From positions 310,001-374,000 of the forward strand of contig NZ_JAEKJT010000004.1 of NCBI RefSeq assembly GCF_017303055.1: DNA of 64,000 nucleotides, in the 5' to 3' direction. This document shows positions 25,023 to 34,642 of the stretch, one piece after another (within the stretch, counting starts at the first letter, position 1; every line of letters starts with the position of its first letter). Source of the stretch: Halomonas litopenaei. Lineage in GTDB: Bacteria > Pseudomonadota > Gammaproteobacteria > Pseudomonadales > Halomonadaceae. The notes under the pieces are model-generated. The model worked only from the letters and a program-made list of their open reading frames with translations. It did no database searches and was not told the DNA's origin. Both the position numbers and the translations under genes were made by a program.

Positions 25023-26945
25023 CTACTGCGACTTGCGCACTCTCAGGTACCACTCCGACAGCAGGCGCACCTGCTTCTCGGTGTAGCCTCGATCCTTCAT
25101 CCGTGCCACGAAATCCTCGTGCTTCTTGATATCCGCAGAGGACGCCTTGGCATTGAAGGAAATAACGGGCAGCAACTCCTCGGTGTTGGCAAACATCTTG
25201 TGCTCGATGACACCACGCAGCTTCTCGTAGGACTGCCACCCCGGGTTCATGCCGTTGTTCTGGGCACGCGCCCGCAGCACGAAGTTGACCACCTCGTGAC
25301 GGAAGTCCTTGGGATTGGAGATGCCCGCCGGCTTCTCGATCTTTTCCAGCTCATCGTTAAGCGACTGGCGGTCGAACAGCTCGCCGGTCTCGGGATCCCT
25401 GTACTCCTGGTCCTGAATCCAGAAATCCGCATAGGTGACATAGCGATCAAAGATGTTCTGACCATACTCGGAGTAGGACTCCAGGTAGGCGGTCTGAATT
25501 TCCTTGCCAATGAAGTCCACATAGCGCGGCGCCAGGTACTCCTTGATATAGCGCAGATAGCGCTCGAAGGTCTCCTTGGGCAGCTGCTCCTGCTCAAGGC
25601 GCTGCTCGAGCACGTACAACAGGTGCACCGGGTTGGCCGCCACCTCGTGATTGTCGAAGTTGAAGACCTTGGACAGGATCTTGAAGGCAAAGCGCGTGGA
25701 CAGACCATCCATGCCTTCATCGACGCCGGCGCTGTCGCGATATTCCTGAATCGACTTGGCCTTGGGATCGGTGTCCTTGAGGTTTTCACCGTCATAGACC
25801 CGCATCTTCGAGTAGACGCTGGAGTTTTCCGGCTCCTTGAGACGCGACAGCACCGAGAACTGGGCGAGCATGCGCAAGGTATCCGGTGCACAGGGCGCCT
25901 CATTGAGCGACGAATGCTCCAGCAGCTTCTTGTAGATGTTGATTTCCTCGGACACCCGCAGGCAATAGGGCACCTTGACGATATAGACGCGGTCGAGGAA
26001 CGCCTCATTGTTGCGGTTGTTGCGGAACGCCTGCCACTCACTCTCGTTGGAGTGCGCCAGCACGATGCCATCGAAGGGAATCGCGCCCATGCCCTCGGTG
26101 GGGTTGTAGTTCCCTTCCTGGGTCGCCGTCAGTAGGGGGTGCAGCACCTTGATGGGCGCCTTGAACATCTCGACGAATTCCATCAAGCCCTGATTGGCCC
26201 GGCACAATCCTCCGGAAAAGCTGTAGGCGTCAGGATCATCCTGGGAATACATCTCCAGCTGGCGGATATCGACCTTGCCCACCAGGGACGAGATATCCTG
26301 GTTGTTCTCGTCACCCGGCTCGGTCTTGGCGATGGCGATCTGGTTGAGGCGCGAGGGGTACAGCCTGACCACCCGGAACTGCGAGATATCACCGCCGGAC
26401 TCCTTCAGCCGCTTGGCGGCCCAGGGCGACATCACGCTGCGCAGGTAGCGAGCGGGGATACCATACTCTTTCTCGAGCAGCTCTCCGTCTTCCTCTGGCG
26501 AGAACAGCCCGAGCGGAGACTCGTGCACCGGCGACCCCTTGATGGCGTAGAACGGCACACGCTCCATCAGCAGTTTGAGGCGCTCGGCCAGGGATGACTT
26601 GCCGCCCCCCACGGGGCCAAGCAGGTAGAGAATCTGCTTTTTCTCCTCCAGCCCTTGGGCGGCGTGACGGAAGTAGGCCACGATCTGCTCGATGGCCTCC
26701 TCCATGCCGTGAAACTCACTGAACGCCGGATACCGACGTATCACCTTGTTGGAGAAGATTCGCGCCAGTCTCGGGTCCTTGGCGGTGTCAATCACCTCAG
26801 GCTCACCGATGGCCTCCAGCATTCTCTCAGCCGCACTGGCGTAGGCGGAAGGGTCTTGACGGCAGAGTTCCAGATATTCCTGCAGGGACATTTCTTCCTG
26901 CTGGACGCGAGCGAAGCGGTTCTGCACGTGGTCGAAGATGCTCAT
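25023..26945 (-). CDS. prkA: PrkA/YeaG family serine protein kinase (AAA+)
   Basis: 640 aa, close to the usual length of about 640-645. N-terminal AAA+ domain with Walker A LLGPVGGGKSSLAERL near residue 108, then the PrkA C-terminal kinase-like domain. The family has been reported both as a Ser kinase and, for some members, an ATP-dependent protease; it responds to nutrient stress. AGGAGG precedes the start MSIFDHVQNRFARVQQEEMS. First gene of the prkA-yeaH-spoVR group; a promoter must lie in the 26946-27100 region but no consensus was found by eye. Confidence 0.96.
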   Translation of the reverse strand: MSIFDHVQNRFARVQQEEMSLQEYLELCRQDPSAYASAAERMLEAIGEPEVIDTAKDPRLARIFSNKVIRRYPAFSEFHGMEEAIEQIVAYFRHAAQGLEEKKQILYLLGPVGGGKSSLAERLKLLMERVPFYAIKGSPVHESPLGLFSPEEDGELLEKEYGIPARYLRSVMSPWAAKRLKESGGDISQFRVVRLYPSRLNQIAIAKTEPGDENNQDISSLVGKVDIRQLEMYSQDDPDAYSFSGGLCRANQGLMEFVEMFKAPIKVLHPLLTATQEGNYNPTEGMGAIPFDGIVLAHSNESEWQAFRNNRNNEAFLDRVYIVKVPYCLRVSEEINIYKKLLEHSSLNEAPCAPDTLRMLAQFSVLSRLKEPENSSVYSKMRVYDGENLKDTDPKAKSIQEYRDSAGVDEGMDGLSTRFAFKILSKVFNFDNHEVAANPVHLLYVLEQRLEQEQLPKETFERYLRYIKEYLAPRYVDFIGKEIQTAYLESYSEYGQNIFDRYVTYADFWIQDQEYRDPETGELFDRQSLNDELEKIEKPAGISNPKDFRHEVVNFVLRARAQNNGMNPGWQSYEKLRGVIEHKMFANTEELLPVISFNAKASSADIKKHEDFVARMKDRGYTEKQVRLLSEWYLRVRKSQ

Positions 26946-27357
26946 CGATGCCTCCTGTGATGCCCGGGACTCGCTCTTGGCTCTCAGGCCTTTCCCGTCA
27001 GCCAGCGCCAGTCACGAGTGGGTACTCTCAGCGTAGAACAGCATTAGCCAAAAACGATGTGCAGGTCTTCAACGCTGAGCGTCCTTACCTATAAGAACTC
27101 TTGCCAGCAGAAGCGTTTCGTTGTCCAGACGAAATTCGGCGTAAGAGGGACCATGAACATGATAAGCGAGGTATTCACTAGCCGTGAAAGCGACGCCCGC
27201 CGCTTGATCACGGGGCTCGTCACTGTCTACCGCGCCATCTTGCCGCAGCCACCAAAATTGCACACAACGGCACACTTCTTAAGTAATTTTCATCACGCTT
27301 GCCTGGGGCGCGAGCCAGATCCTGATGGGCTGGCCCGACGCCACCAGAATGACGGCT
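26946..27357. other. Intergenic region upstream of prkA
   Basis: 412 bases between the prkA start and the fadH stop, both on the minus strand. It should hold the prkA promoter. I saw no sigma-54 (-24/-12) site and no clear hairpin. A plus-strand open frame from 27153 with a fair ribosome site runs antisense into fadH and resembles nothing known. Confidence 0.4.
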
Positions 27358-29370
27358 CTAGAAGGACGCCGCCAACCTCACCCCCTGGTCAATGGCACGC
27401 TTGGCGTCGAGTTCGGCCGCCTCATCGGCACCGCCGATGATGGAGACAGCGACACCCGCCGCCTCGAGGGGCGCCACGAGTTCGCGCACCGATTCTTGAC
27501 CGGCACACACCACGACCGTATCCACCTCCAACACACGCGGCTCGCCCTCGACGCTCAGGTGCAGCCCTTGATCATCGATATGCCGATACTCGCAGCCAGC
27601 CATCGCGGTCACACCTCGATGACGAAGGGATGCCCGGTGCACCCAACCTGAGGTGGTGCCCAACCCCTTGCCCGGCTTGGACGTCTTGCGCTGAAGCAAG
27701 TAGACCTGTCGTGGCGACTGCGGCCGGCGGGCCGGCTTCAGCCCCCCTGGCGTGCTGACCTCAAGATCCACCCCCCACTCGTCGCACCAATCCTGCAACG
27801 GGTCATCACCAGGAGCCGTATGGGTCAGCAACTCCGCCACATCGAAACCGATACCGCCAGCGCCGATGATGGCCACCCGGCGCCCGACACGCTGAGGAGC
27901 ATCGATGGCCTCGGCGTAACTCATCACACTAGGATGATCACTGCCGGGCAACGCCAACGGTCTGGGTCTGACGCCGCTGGCCAGCACCACACGATCGAAG
28001 GCCAGGAGATCGTTGACACCCGCCTCGCAGGAGAGCCTGACGTCGACTTCCAGCTTGTCCAGCATCACCTGGAAGTAACGCAGCGTTTCGTCAAACTCTT
28101 CCTTGCCGGGAATGCGGCGCGCAAAATTGAACTGCCCACCCAGGATTGGCTGACGTTCGAACAGGGTAACCCTGTGCCCACGCTGCGCGGCACTGACTGC
28201 CGTGGCGAGCCCTGCAGGACCACCACCCACCACCGCCACGGACACTGGCTGGTCAGCGGGTTCAAGCGTCAGCTCCGTTTCATGACAGGCGCGGGGATTG
28301 ACCAGACAGGACGTCAGCTTGCCCTGGAACGTATGGTCGAGACAGGCCTGGTTACAGGCGATACAGGTATTGATCTCGGCAGCACGCCCCTCCCTCGCCT
28401 TGCTCACCCATGCCGAATCCGCCAGCAGCGGACGCGCCATGGACACCATGTCAGCATGTCCGTCGCGCAGCACCCGCTCGGCCACATCCGGCATGTTGAT
28501 GCGATTGGTGGTGATCAACGGGATCGAGACGGCGTCTTTCATGCGTCGCGACACCTCGGTGAAAGCGGCTCGCGGGACGCTGGTCACGATGGTCGGGACT
28601 CGCGCTTCATGCCAACCGATGCCGGTGTTGATCACGTTGGCACCGGCCGCCTCAACCGCCTGGCCCAGCGCAATGACCTCGTCGTAGGTACTTCCGTCCT
28701 CCACAAGGTCGATCATCGACAGTCGGTAGATCAACAGGAAACGCTCTCCCACCGCCGCACGGACGCGGCGCAGAATCTCCAGCGGGAAGCGACAGCGATT
28801 GTCGAAGCTGCCCCCCCAGCGATCCTCGCGCACATTGGTTCGGCGGCAAATGAACTGATTGATCAGGTAGCCCTCGGAGCCCATGATCTCGACGCCGTCA
28901 TAGCCTGCCTGCTGCGCCAGACGCGCGCAGCGCACGTAGTCCTCGATCTGCTGCTCGACCTCATCGTCACTGAGCGCTCGCGGCTGGAAGGGGTTGATGG
29001 GAGCCTGCAGCGCCGAAGGGGCTACCAACTCCGGTGAATACGCGTAGCGCCCCGCATGCAGAATCTGCATGCAGATGCGGCCCCCCTGTGCATGTACCGC
29101 CTCGACAACACCGCGGTGATCATCGAGCTGCTCAGCCGAGGTCAACTGCGACGCCCCCTGAAAAACGGCGCCCTCCGCATTCGGTGCAATGCCACCGGTC
29201 ACGATCAGCGCCACGCCTTCGCGAGCACGTTCGGCGTAAAAGGCGGCCAGACGGGAAAACCCCTGCGGCGCCTCTTCCAGATTGGTATGCATGGAGCCCA
29301 TCAACACGCGATTGGGCAATTCCAGGTGCCCCAGTCTCAGTGGGGCCAACAGGTGGGGATAGGCGGTCAC
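27358..29370 (-). CDS. fadH: NADPH-dependent 2,4-dienoyl-CoA reductase
   Basis: Iron-sulfur flavoprotein that reduces 2,4-dienoyl-CoA during beta-oxidation of unsaturated fatty acids. 670 aa (E. coli FadH is 672). The N-terminal old-yellow-enzyme barrel holds FMN with active-site Y168 (GSEGYLINQF) and H254 (IGWHEARVP). The [4Fe-4S] ligands are C336, C339, C343 and C355. The C-terminal half binds FAD (VAVVGGGPAGLATAVSAAQR) and NADPH (VAIIGAGGIGFDVAELL). Stands alone between the prkA region and the tRNA cluster. Confidence 0.95.
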   Translation of the reverse strand: MTAYPHLLAPLRLGHLELPNRVLMGSMHTNLEEAPQGFSRLAAFYAERAREGVALIVTGGIAPNAEGAVFQGASQLTSAEQLDDHRGVVEAVHAQGGRICMQILHAGRYAYSPELVAPSALQAPINPFQPRALSDDEVEQQIEDYVRCARLAQQAGYDGVEIMGSEGYLINQFICRRTNVREDRWGGSFDNRCRFPLEILRRVRAAVGERFLLIYRLSMIDLVEDGSTYDEVIALGQAVEAAGANVINTGIGWHEARVPTIVTSVPRAAFTEVSRRMKDAVSIPLITTNRINMPDVAERVLRDGHADMVSMARPLLADSAWVSKAREGRAAEINTCIACNQACLDHTFQGKLTSCLVNPRACHETELTLEPADQPVSVAVVGGGPAGLATAVSAAQRGHRVTLFERQPILGGQFNFARRIPGKEEFDETLRYFQVMLDKLEVDVRLSCEAGVNDLLAFDRVVLASGVRPRPLALPGSDHPSVMSYAEAIDAPQRVGRRVAIIGAGGIGFDVAELLTHTAPGDDPLQDWCDEWGVDLEVSTPGGLKPARRPQSPRQVYLLQRKTSKPGKGLGTTSGWVHRASLRHRGVTAMAGCEYRHIDDQGLHLSVEGEPRVLEVDTVVVCAGQESVRELVAPLEAAGVAVSIIGGADEAAELDAKRAIDQGVRLAASF

Positions 29371-29599
29371 GGCACGGTCCTTGGCAGCCTTGGCTGCAAT
29401 CTTGTTGTCGTGAGGTCCGGAGCTGGCACTGCATCAGGGCAGCCAGTCTACGGCTATTTTCAAACAACTGTATGATAGCGAGTCAATCCTCGCCACCCCA
29501 GAAAGGCAAAAAGCAGCGACACGATGCGAACCCCGCCAGCGCCATGGGCTAGCCCATAGCGTCAGTGTGGTGTAAACGCCTTGAGGAGACCCATAACGA

Positions 29600-29633
29600 G
29601 AAAAGCCCCGCTGCAGAAGCAGCGGGGCTTTTC
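29600..29633. terminator. Terminator of the Val/Asp tRNA operon
   Basis: GAAAAGCCCCGCTGC, loop AGAA, perfect complement ending CTTTTC. Symmetric, so it can work on both strands; it lies 60 bp after the last tRNA on the minus strand. Confidence 0.9.
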
Positions 29634-29692
29634 GGAATAACTGCCGGCAACGTGACCGGACTTTTTTCCAGCGTGTGCTGGGTCGAGCGAAA

Positions 29693-29769
29693 TGGCGGAC
29701 CGGACGGGACTCGAACCCGCGACCTCCGGCGTGACAGGCCGGCATTCTAACCAACTGAACTACCGGTCC
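29693..29769 (-). tRNA. tRNA-Asp(GTC), last gene of the operon
   Basis: 77 nt, encoded CCA, anticodon loop CTGTCAC. Identical to the other two Asp copies. Confidence 0.97.
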
Positions 29770-29772
29770 GCG

Positions 29773-29849
29773 TGGTGGGTGATACCGGATTCGAACCAGT
29801 GACCCCCAGCATGTGAGGCTGGTGCTCTAACCAACTGAGCTAATCACCC
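29773..29849 (-). tRNA. tRNA-Val(CAC)
   Basis: 77 nt with encoded CCA; anticodon loop CTCACAT gives CAC, reading GUG. Lies 3 nt from the neighbouring Asp gene. Confidence 0.95.
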
Positions 29850-29913
29850 ACATCATTTCACACGGTGCGATGCCTCAAGTTTCCTGGAGCTCATCGACTT
29901 TGGCGTGTCATCG

Positions 29914-29990
29914 TGGCGGACCGGACGGGACTCGAACCCGCGACCTCCGGCGTGACAGGCCGGCATTCTAACCAACTGAACTACCGGTCC
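29914..29990 (-). tRNA. tRNA-Asp(GTC), middle copy
   Basis: 77 nt, encoded CCA, sequence identical to the copies at 29693 and 30019. Confidence 0.97.
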
Positions 29991-30018
29991 ACATTGATGA
30001 CGATTCGAGAAGTGACGT

Positions 30019-30095
30019 TGGCGGACCGGACGGGACTCGAACCCGCGACCTCCGGCGTGACAGGCCGGCATTCTAACCAACTGAACTACCGGTCC
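30019..30095 (-). tRNA. tRNA-Asp(GTC), first Asp copy
   Basis: 77 nt, encoded CCA. Second gene of the operon, 28 nt from the next Asp copy. Confidence 0.97.
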
Positions 30096-30135
30096 AACGT
30101 CTACAACTCTACGTGTCCAGCCATCACCAAGGTGA

Positions 30136-30211
30136 TGGTGGGTGGTACAGGGTTCGAACCTGTGACCCCCAGCTTGTAAGGCTGGTGCTCTCCCAACTGA
30201 GCTAACCACCC
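30136..30211 (-). tRNA. tRNA-Val(TAC), first gene of the operon
   Basis: 76 nt with encoded CCA; anticodon loop CTTACAA gives TAC. A strong promoter lies directly upstream. Confidence 0.97.
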
Positions 30212-30229
30212 CTGGTCACGTGGCGCTGC

Positions 30230-30257
30230 ATTCTACAGAACATCGGGGGGATGTCAA
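30230..30257 (-). promoter_or_regulatory. Promoter of the Val/Asp tRNA operon
   Basis: On the minus strand a perfect TTGACA (30257-30252), 16 nt, TAGAAT (30235-30230), with an A/T-rich stretch just upstream (8 T in a row at about 30281-30289 on the plus strand) that could act as an UP element. Confidence 0.8.
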
Positions 30258-30429
30258 CGCGGCCAAACCATCTTTCTCGTTTTTTTTGTCGCCTATTTTG
30301 CCCGTGCATTCATCGACTTGGGCGGAAACGCAGGCGGCACAAGGGCTCACGAGATTCAGCGGCCCTCCGCAACGAGCCAAAACAGCCGTAAAAAAAATGG
30401 CGAGACCCATCCCCCTGACCGTAGCGGCC

Positions 30430-31140
30430 TCAATTCACCTGCATCAACGTTGCTGTGCATTTTGCCGCGCGCTGCATCAGTTCGTCTCGTGTCACGCCGC
30501 TGGCACGCCGGGTCAGCCAGTCGTGATCACCGTCCTCCAGCCATTCGACGGTGGCCACCTCGGGCAAATCATAGCCTTGCACTTGCTCGAGGGTGCCAAA
30601 CGGATCTCGGGTGCCCTGCAGCACCAGCGTTGGACACTTGAGGCGAGGCCAGTGCGCCAGGCGAAGTCGTTCGGGCTTGCCCTGGGGGTGAAAGGGATAA
30701 CCCGCTACCACCACTCCAGGTGCCGTCTCCTCGGCCGCCAGCAGGGTCGCCACACGCCCACCCATGGACTTGCCCCCCAACCATAGGCGGCCAGGCACGC
30801 TATGCGACAAAACGTCACGCCAGGTGCGCAGCTCATCGACCAGAACATCGACCTTGGGCGGCGGGCGCCGGCGCCCAAGCGCCTTCATCTGGCGCATGTA
30901 GGCGAATTCCACTGACAAGGTGGCCACACCGGCGTCGGCCAGCGCCTTGCGCCAGGCGACCAGAAAGGGTGAATCGTGCCCAGCGCCTGCGCCATGCGTC
31001 AAAAGGAGTAGGTCGTCACTGGCAGGGCCCGCCAGGATGCAGGGTCCAATGCCCTCCCATTGCCCGTACTGTTCTCCGTGAAACGGGCTTTGCCGGCGCA
31101 ATTCCTGACCAAAAATGTCGGATAAAAAATTTTCAGACAT
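30430..31140 (-). CDS. Small alpha/beta hydrolase (Tex30/KANL3-like)
   Basis: 236 aa. Compact alpha/beta hydrolase: LLLLTHGAGAGHDSPFLVAW near residue 44, nucleophile elbow GGKSMGGRVATLLAAEE near 120, acid segment LVLQGTRDPFG near 178, and the catalytic His in EDGDHDW near 203. Such proteins are close to the dienelactone hydrolase fold and usually lack an assigned substrate. The start at 31140 (ATG, GGAA upstream) is preferred over an in-frame GTG nine codons earlier. Divergent from ccoN; the two share a 165-bp control region. Confidence 0.85.
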   Translation of the reverse strand: MSENFLSDIFGQELRRQSPFHGEQYGQWEGIGPCILAGPASDDLLLLTHGAGAGHDSPFLVAWRKALADAGVATLSVEFAYMRQMKALGRRRPPPKVDVLVDELRTWRDVLSHSVPGRLWLGGKSMGGRVATLLAAEETAPGVVVAGYPFHPQGKPERLRLAHWPRLKCPTLVLQGTRDPFGTLEQVQGYDLPEVATVEWLEDGDHDWLTRRASGVTRDELMQRAAKCTATLMQVN

Positions 31141-31219
31141 GGACAAATTTCCAAAGTTCACTGCCACCAGTGGCTAAGTGCCAGCCCTAGCCGTGCTGGT
31201 CTAGAATTCTGAATGGTTG

Positions 31220-31233
31220 TTGATCTGCATCAT
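31220..31233 (+). promoter_or_regulatory. Anr/FNR box upstream of ccoN
   Basis: TTGAT-CTGC-ATCAT matches the FNR consensus TTGAT-N4-ATCAA at 9 of 10 positions. A possible -10 (CACTAT, 31256-31261) sits at the distance expected for an activator centred near -41. This fits oxygen-responsive induction of the cbb3 operon by the Fnr-type protein encoded at 40138. Confidence 0.75.
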
Positions 31234-31305
31234 TCTGAGACTGCCGCTGGGTAGGCACTATGGCCGGGGGATCGTCCCCTTTACGCGATCGATGGGAACC
31301 TGATC

Positions 31306-32730
31306 ATGAGCACAGCATTTGAACATCCGACCTACAACTACAAGGTGGTCCGGCAGTTCTCGATCATGACGGTGGTATGGGGCATCGTGGGCATGGCCCT
31401 CGGTGTCATACTTGCTGCCCAACTGGTCTGGCCGGAACTCAACCTTGGCTTGCCCTGGACAAGCTTTGGTCGGCTTCGCCCCCTGCACACCAACGCAGTC
31501 ATCTTTGCCTTCGGCGGATCCGCGCTGTTCGCGACCTCCTATTATGTGGTCCAACGCACGTGTCAGGTAAGGCTGATCAGCGACAAGCTGGCTGCCTTTA
31601 CGTTCTGGGGCTACCAGGCCGTCATCCTCTGCGCCGTCGCCACCCTGCCCCTGGGCCTCACCGAGGTCAAGGAATACGCCGAGCTGGAATGGCCCATCGA
31701 CATTCTGCTCGCCGTCGTCTGGGTGTCCTATGCCATCGTTTTCCTCGGCACGGTCAAGATTCGAAAAACCTCGCATATCTACGTGGCCAACTGGTTCTTC
31801 GCCGCCTTCATCCTGACGGTGGCGGTGCTGCACATCGTCAACAGCGCGGCCATTCCCGTCACCGCCACCTACTCCATCTCCCTCTACTCCGGGGCCATCG
31901 ATGCCATGGTGCAGTGGTGGTATGGCCACAACGCGGTGGGCTTCTTCCTGACCGCCGGCTTCCTGGGAATGATGTATTACTTTGTGCCCAAGCAAGCCGA
32001 GCGCCCGGTCTATTCCTACCGTCTGTCCATCGTCCATTTCTGGGCATTGATCATGGTGTATATGTGGGCCGGCCCGCACCACCTGCACTACACCGCGCTG
32101 CCTAACTGGGCCCAATCCCTGGGCATGGTCATGTCCATCATCCTGCTGGCCCCCTCCTGGGGCGGCATGATCAACGGCATGATGACCCTGTCGGGCGCCT
32201 GGCATAAGTTGCGTACCGATCCGACGCTGCGCTTCCTGGTGGTCGCCCTGTCCTTCTACGGCATGTCGACCTTCGAAGGGCCGATGATGGCGGTGAAGAC
32301 CGTCAATGCCCTGTCTCACTACACCGACTGGACCATTGGCCACGTCCACGCAGGAGCGCTGGGCTGGGTGGCAATGATCACCATCGGCTCGATGTATCAC
32401 CTGATCCCCCGCCTGTTTGGTCAGAGCGAGATGTACTCGGTCAAGCTGGTGGCAGTGCACTTCTGGCTGGCCACCATCGGCACCGTGCTGTACATCGCCG
32501 CCATGTGGGTCAACGGCATCCTGCAGGGCCTGATGTGGCGCGCCATCAATGCCGACGGCACGCTGATGTACACCTTCGTCGAGACCGTGGAGGCCAGCGG
32601 CCCCGGCTACATCGTGCGCCTGATCGGCGGTCTGTTCTGGGTGACCGGCATGCTGATCATGGCCGTCAATGTCGCGATGACCGTCAAGGGTTCCGCCAAG
32701 AGCGGTGCTCCCCTGCCACAGACCGCCTGA
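31306..32730 (+). CDS. ccoN: cbb3-type cytochrome c oxidase subunit I
   Basis: Catalytic inner-membrane subunit with low-spin heme b and the heme b3-CuB centre; reduces O2 with high affinity. 474 aa, 12 helices. Conserved histidine regions visible: [14 protein letters not shown] near residue 62, [15 protein letters not shown] near 204, [14 protein letters not shown] near 252, and [18 protein letters not shown] near 340. First gene of ccoNOQP. The promoter region carries an FNR box. The cluster order ccoNOQP-ccoGHIS and the nearby hemH and HiPIP genes point to a respiratory role at low oxygen. Confidence 0.97.
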   Translation: MSTAFEHPTYNYKVVRQFSIMTVVWGIVGMALGVILAAQLVWPELNLGLPWTSFGRLRPLHTNAVIFAFGGSALFATSYYVVQRTCQVRLISDKLAAFTFWGYQAVILCAVATLPLGLTEVKEYAELEWPIDILLAVVWVSYAIVFLGTVKIRKTSHIYVANWFFAAFILTVAVLHIVNSAAIPVTATYSISLYSGAIDAMVQWWYGHNAVGFFLTAGFLGMMYYFVPKQAERPVYSYRLSIVHFWALIMVYMWAGPHHLHYTALPNWAQSLGMVMSIILLAPSWGGMINGMMTLSGAWHKLRTDPTLRFLVVALSFYGMSTFEGPMMAVKTVNALSHYTDWTIGHVHAGALGWVAMITIGSMYHLIPRLFGQSEMYSVKLVAVHFWLATIGTVLYIAAMWVNGILQGLMWRAINADGTLMYTFVETVEASGPGYIVRLIGGLFWVTGMLIMAVNVAMTVKGSAKSGAPLPQTA

Positions 32731-32753
32731 GTCAATGAAGGACCGAGACTGAC

Positions 32754-33371
32754 ATGAGACACGAGATCATAGAAAAGAACGTCGGCCTGATGGCGGTGCT
32801 GGTGCTGGTGGTGATCAGCTTTGGCGGCCTGGCCGAGATCGTGCCGCTGTTCTTCCAGAAGCAGACGACCGAGCCGGTGGATGGCCTCAAGCCACTGACG
32901 GCGCTGCAACTCGAGGGCCGTGACATCTATCGCCGGGAAGGCTGCGTCGGCTGCCACTCGCAGATGATTCGTCCCTTCCGAGCGGAAACCGAACGCTACG
33001 GCCACTACAGCGTGGCAGGCGAATCCGTCTACGAGCACAACTTCATGTGGGGCTCCAAGCGAACCGGTCCAGATCTTGCCCGCGTCGGCGGTCGCTACAG
33101 CGACGACTGGCACCGCGCGCACCTGTACAACCCGCGTGACGTGGTGCCTGAGTCGATCATGCCGGCGTATCCCTGGCTGTTCGAGAACACTCTGGACGGT
33201 GAGGACACCCCAGCCAAGATGCGCACCCTCCAGACCCTGGGCGTGCCCTATACCGACGAACAGATCGCCAGCGCGACCAGCGATGTTCGCGGCGAACGGG
33301 AGATCACCGCGCTGGTGGCCTACCTGCAGCAGCTTGGCACCGTACTGCCCAACTCGGCAAAGAGCCCGTAA
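32754..33371 (+). CDS. ccoO: cbb3-type cytochrome c oxidase subunit II (monoheme c)
   Basis: Membrane-anchored monoheme cytochrome c, 205 aa. One N-terminal helix ([20 protein letters not shown]), then the periplasmic domain with heme motif CVGCH at residues 64-68 followed by [15 protein letters not shown], which is diagnostic. The axial methionine is expected in [12 protein letters not shown]. It passes electrons from CcoP to CcoN. Starts 23 nt after ccoN; the gap holds no hairpin, so the operon continues. Confidence 0.97.
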   Translation: MRHEIIEKNVGLMAVLVLVVISFGGLAEIVPLFFQKQTTEPVDGLKPLTALQLEGRDIYRREGCVGCHSQMIRPFRAETERYGHYSVAGESVYEHNFMWGSKRTGPDLARVGGRYSDDWHRAHLYNPRDVVPESIMPAYPWLFENTLDGEDTPAKMRTLQTLGVPYTDEQIASATSDVRGEREITALVAYLQQLGTVLPNSAKSP

Positions 33372-33373
33372 CC

Positions 33374-33586
33374 ATGGATATCGGAACCTTTCGCGGCATT
33401 CTCACCGGCATTCTGCTGGTCGCCTTTCTGGGCCTGGTGGCCTGGGCGTATTCCAGCCGTCGCAAGCGCGAGTTCGAACAGGCAGCCAACCTGCCGTTCG
33501 CGGATGACGACGAGCAACCGAACCGTGACCGCATGGCCGAGCAACAGGCCGATTCCCGAAAGGACAGGGGAGAAAAGAACACATGA
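33374..33586 (+). CDS. ccoQ: cbb3 oxidase small subunit CcoQ (subunit IV)
   Basis: 70-aa single-helix protein (GILTGILLVAFLGLVAWAYS) with the short family pattern SSRRKREFEQAANLPFADDD after the helix. CcoQ stabilises the CcoNOP core, particularly in the presence of oxygen. Two nucleotides separate it from ccoO and it overlaps ccoP by ATGA. The C-terminal half is charged and variable, as usual. Confidence 0.93.
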   Translation: MDIGTFRGILTGILLVAFLGLVAWAYSSRRKREFEQAANLPFADDDEQPNRDRMAEQQADSRKDRGEKNT

Positions 33587-34515
33587 ATACACTCTGGGGT
33601 GATGCCCTCTCAGGCTTCTGGAGCGCCTGGATCATCGTCATCACGCTCGGCACGATTGGCTTCGCCTTCTGGCTGCTGTGGGCCAATCGCAAGACCGACA
33701 AGCGCCCTGATGCAGACGGTACTGTCGAGACCACTGGCCATACCGCCGACGGCATTGCGGAATACGATAACCCGCTGCCACGTTGGTGGTTCCAGCTCTA
33801 CGTTGCCACCGTGATCTTTTCACTTGGCTACCTGGTGCTTTATCCGGGCCTGGGCAATTTCGCCGGCGTGCTGGGCTGGAGTCAGGAAGGCCAGTGGGAG
33901 AAAGAAGTGGCCCAGGCCGAACAGCGCTTCACACCAATCTTCGAGAAGTATCAGGAAATCCCGGTGCCGGAGTTGATCAAGGATGCCGAGGCCATGCAGA
34001 TTGCCGAGCGTATCTTCCTCAACAACTGCGCGATCTGCCACGGCTCGAATGCCAAGGGCGGCTACGGATTCCCCAACCTGACTGACACGGACTGGCTGTA
34101 CGGGGGCGAGCCCGAGCACATTGTCGCCACCATTGAGAACGGTCGGAACGGACTGATGCCCTCGTGGCAGCAACTCGGCGCCGACAACATCGAGAACCTG
34201 ACTCAGCATGTGCTGTCGCTGTCCGGTCAGGCCGAAGATGCCGAGCGCGCAGACAAGGGGGGCGCGGTGTTCGGATCGGTGTGTGCGGCGTGTCACTCGC
34301 CTGACGGTACCGGCAACCAGGCGCTGGGAGCTCCCAACCTGACCGACGAGACCTGGTTGTACCAGGCACCGGGACAGAGCCTGGCCGACTCGATTCGCCA
34401 GACGCTGCGTAACGGCCGCAATGGCCATATGCCTGCCCAGGCCGCTTACATCGGCGAGGAGCGCGTGCATCTGGTGGCGGCCTACGTCTACAGCCTGAGC
34501 CAGCCTGCGCAGTAA
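33583..34515 (+). CDS. ccoP: cbb3-type cytochrome c oxidase subunit III (diheme c)
   Basis: 310 aa. Two hydrophobic segments near residues 11-35 and 68-90, followed by two cytochrome c domains with CAICH at 149-153 and CAACH at 234-238, each followed by a conserved NLTD loop and an axial methionine (NGLMPSW; NGHMPAQ). It is the electron entry point of the oxidase. The N-terminal extension with two helices is the common CcoP architecture. A GC-rich hairpin follows at 34542. Confidence 0.97.
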   Translation: MNTLWGDALSGFWSAWIIVITLGTIGFAFWLLWANRKTDKRPDADGTVETTGHTADGIAEYDNPLPRWWFQLYVATVIFSLGYLVLYPGLGNFAGVLGWSQEGQWEKEVAQAEQRFTPIFEKYQEIPVPELIKDAEAMQIAERIFLNNCAICHGSNAKGGYGFPNLTDTDWLYGGEPEHIVATIENGRNGLMPSWQQLGADNIENLTQHVLSLSGQAEDAERADKGGAVFGSVCAACHSPDGTGNQALGAPNLTDETWLYQAPGQSLADSIRQTLRNGRNGHMPAQAAYIGEERVHLVAAYVYSLSQPAQ

Positions 34516-34541
34516 TCCACAAGAGGGGGCCACCCCCGTAT

Positions 34542-34566
34542 CCAGTGCGGCCAAGCGCCGCACTGG
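34542..34566 (+). terminator. Hairpin between ccoP and ccoG
   Basis: CCAGTGCGGC, 5-nt loop CAAGC, GCCGCACTGG: a perfect 10-bp stem. There is no T tract, so termination may be partial, lowering expression of the maturation genes compared with the structural genes. Confidence 0.55.
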
Positions 34567-34642
34567 CCTCTCACCTACCTGACGATCGCTAGACTGACCG
34601 TCGTCACAACGACGAATGATCGGTCAGCGATGCGAGCCTGCC

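Noticed and set aside
26946..27100. Sigma-54 promoter for prkA
   Set aside because: A TGGC element exists on the minus strand but no GC at the required -12 spacing.
27153..27440. Plus-strand open frame with AGAGGG upstream (MNMISEVFTSRESD...)
   Set aside because: More than a quarter lies antisense to fadH, the C-terminal part is Pro/Arg/His-rich as in shadow frames, and there is no recognisable domain.
19427..30211. Integrated element at the tRNA clusters
   Set aside because: No integrase, no repeated tRNA 3' ends outside the genes themselves, and neighbouring genes are core functions.
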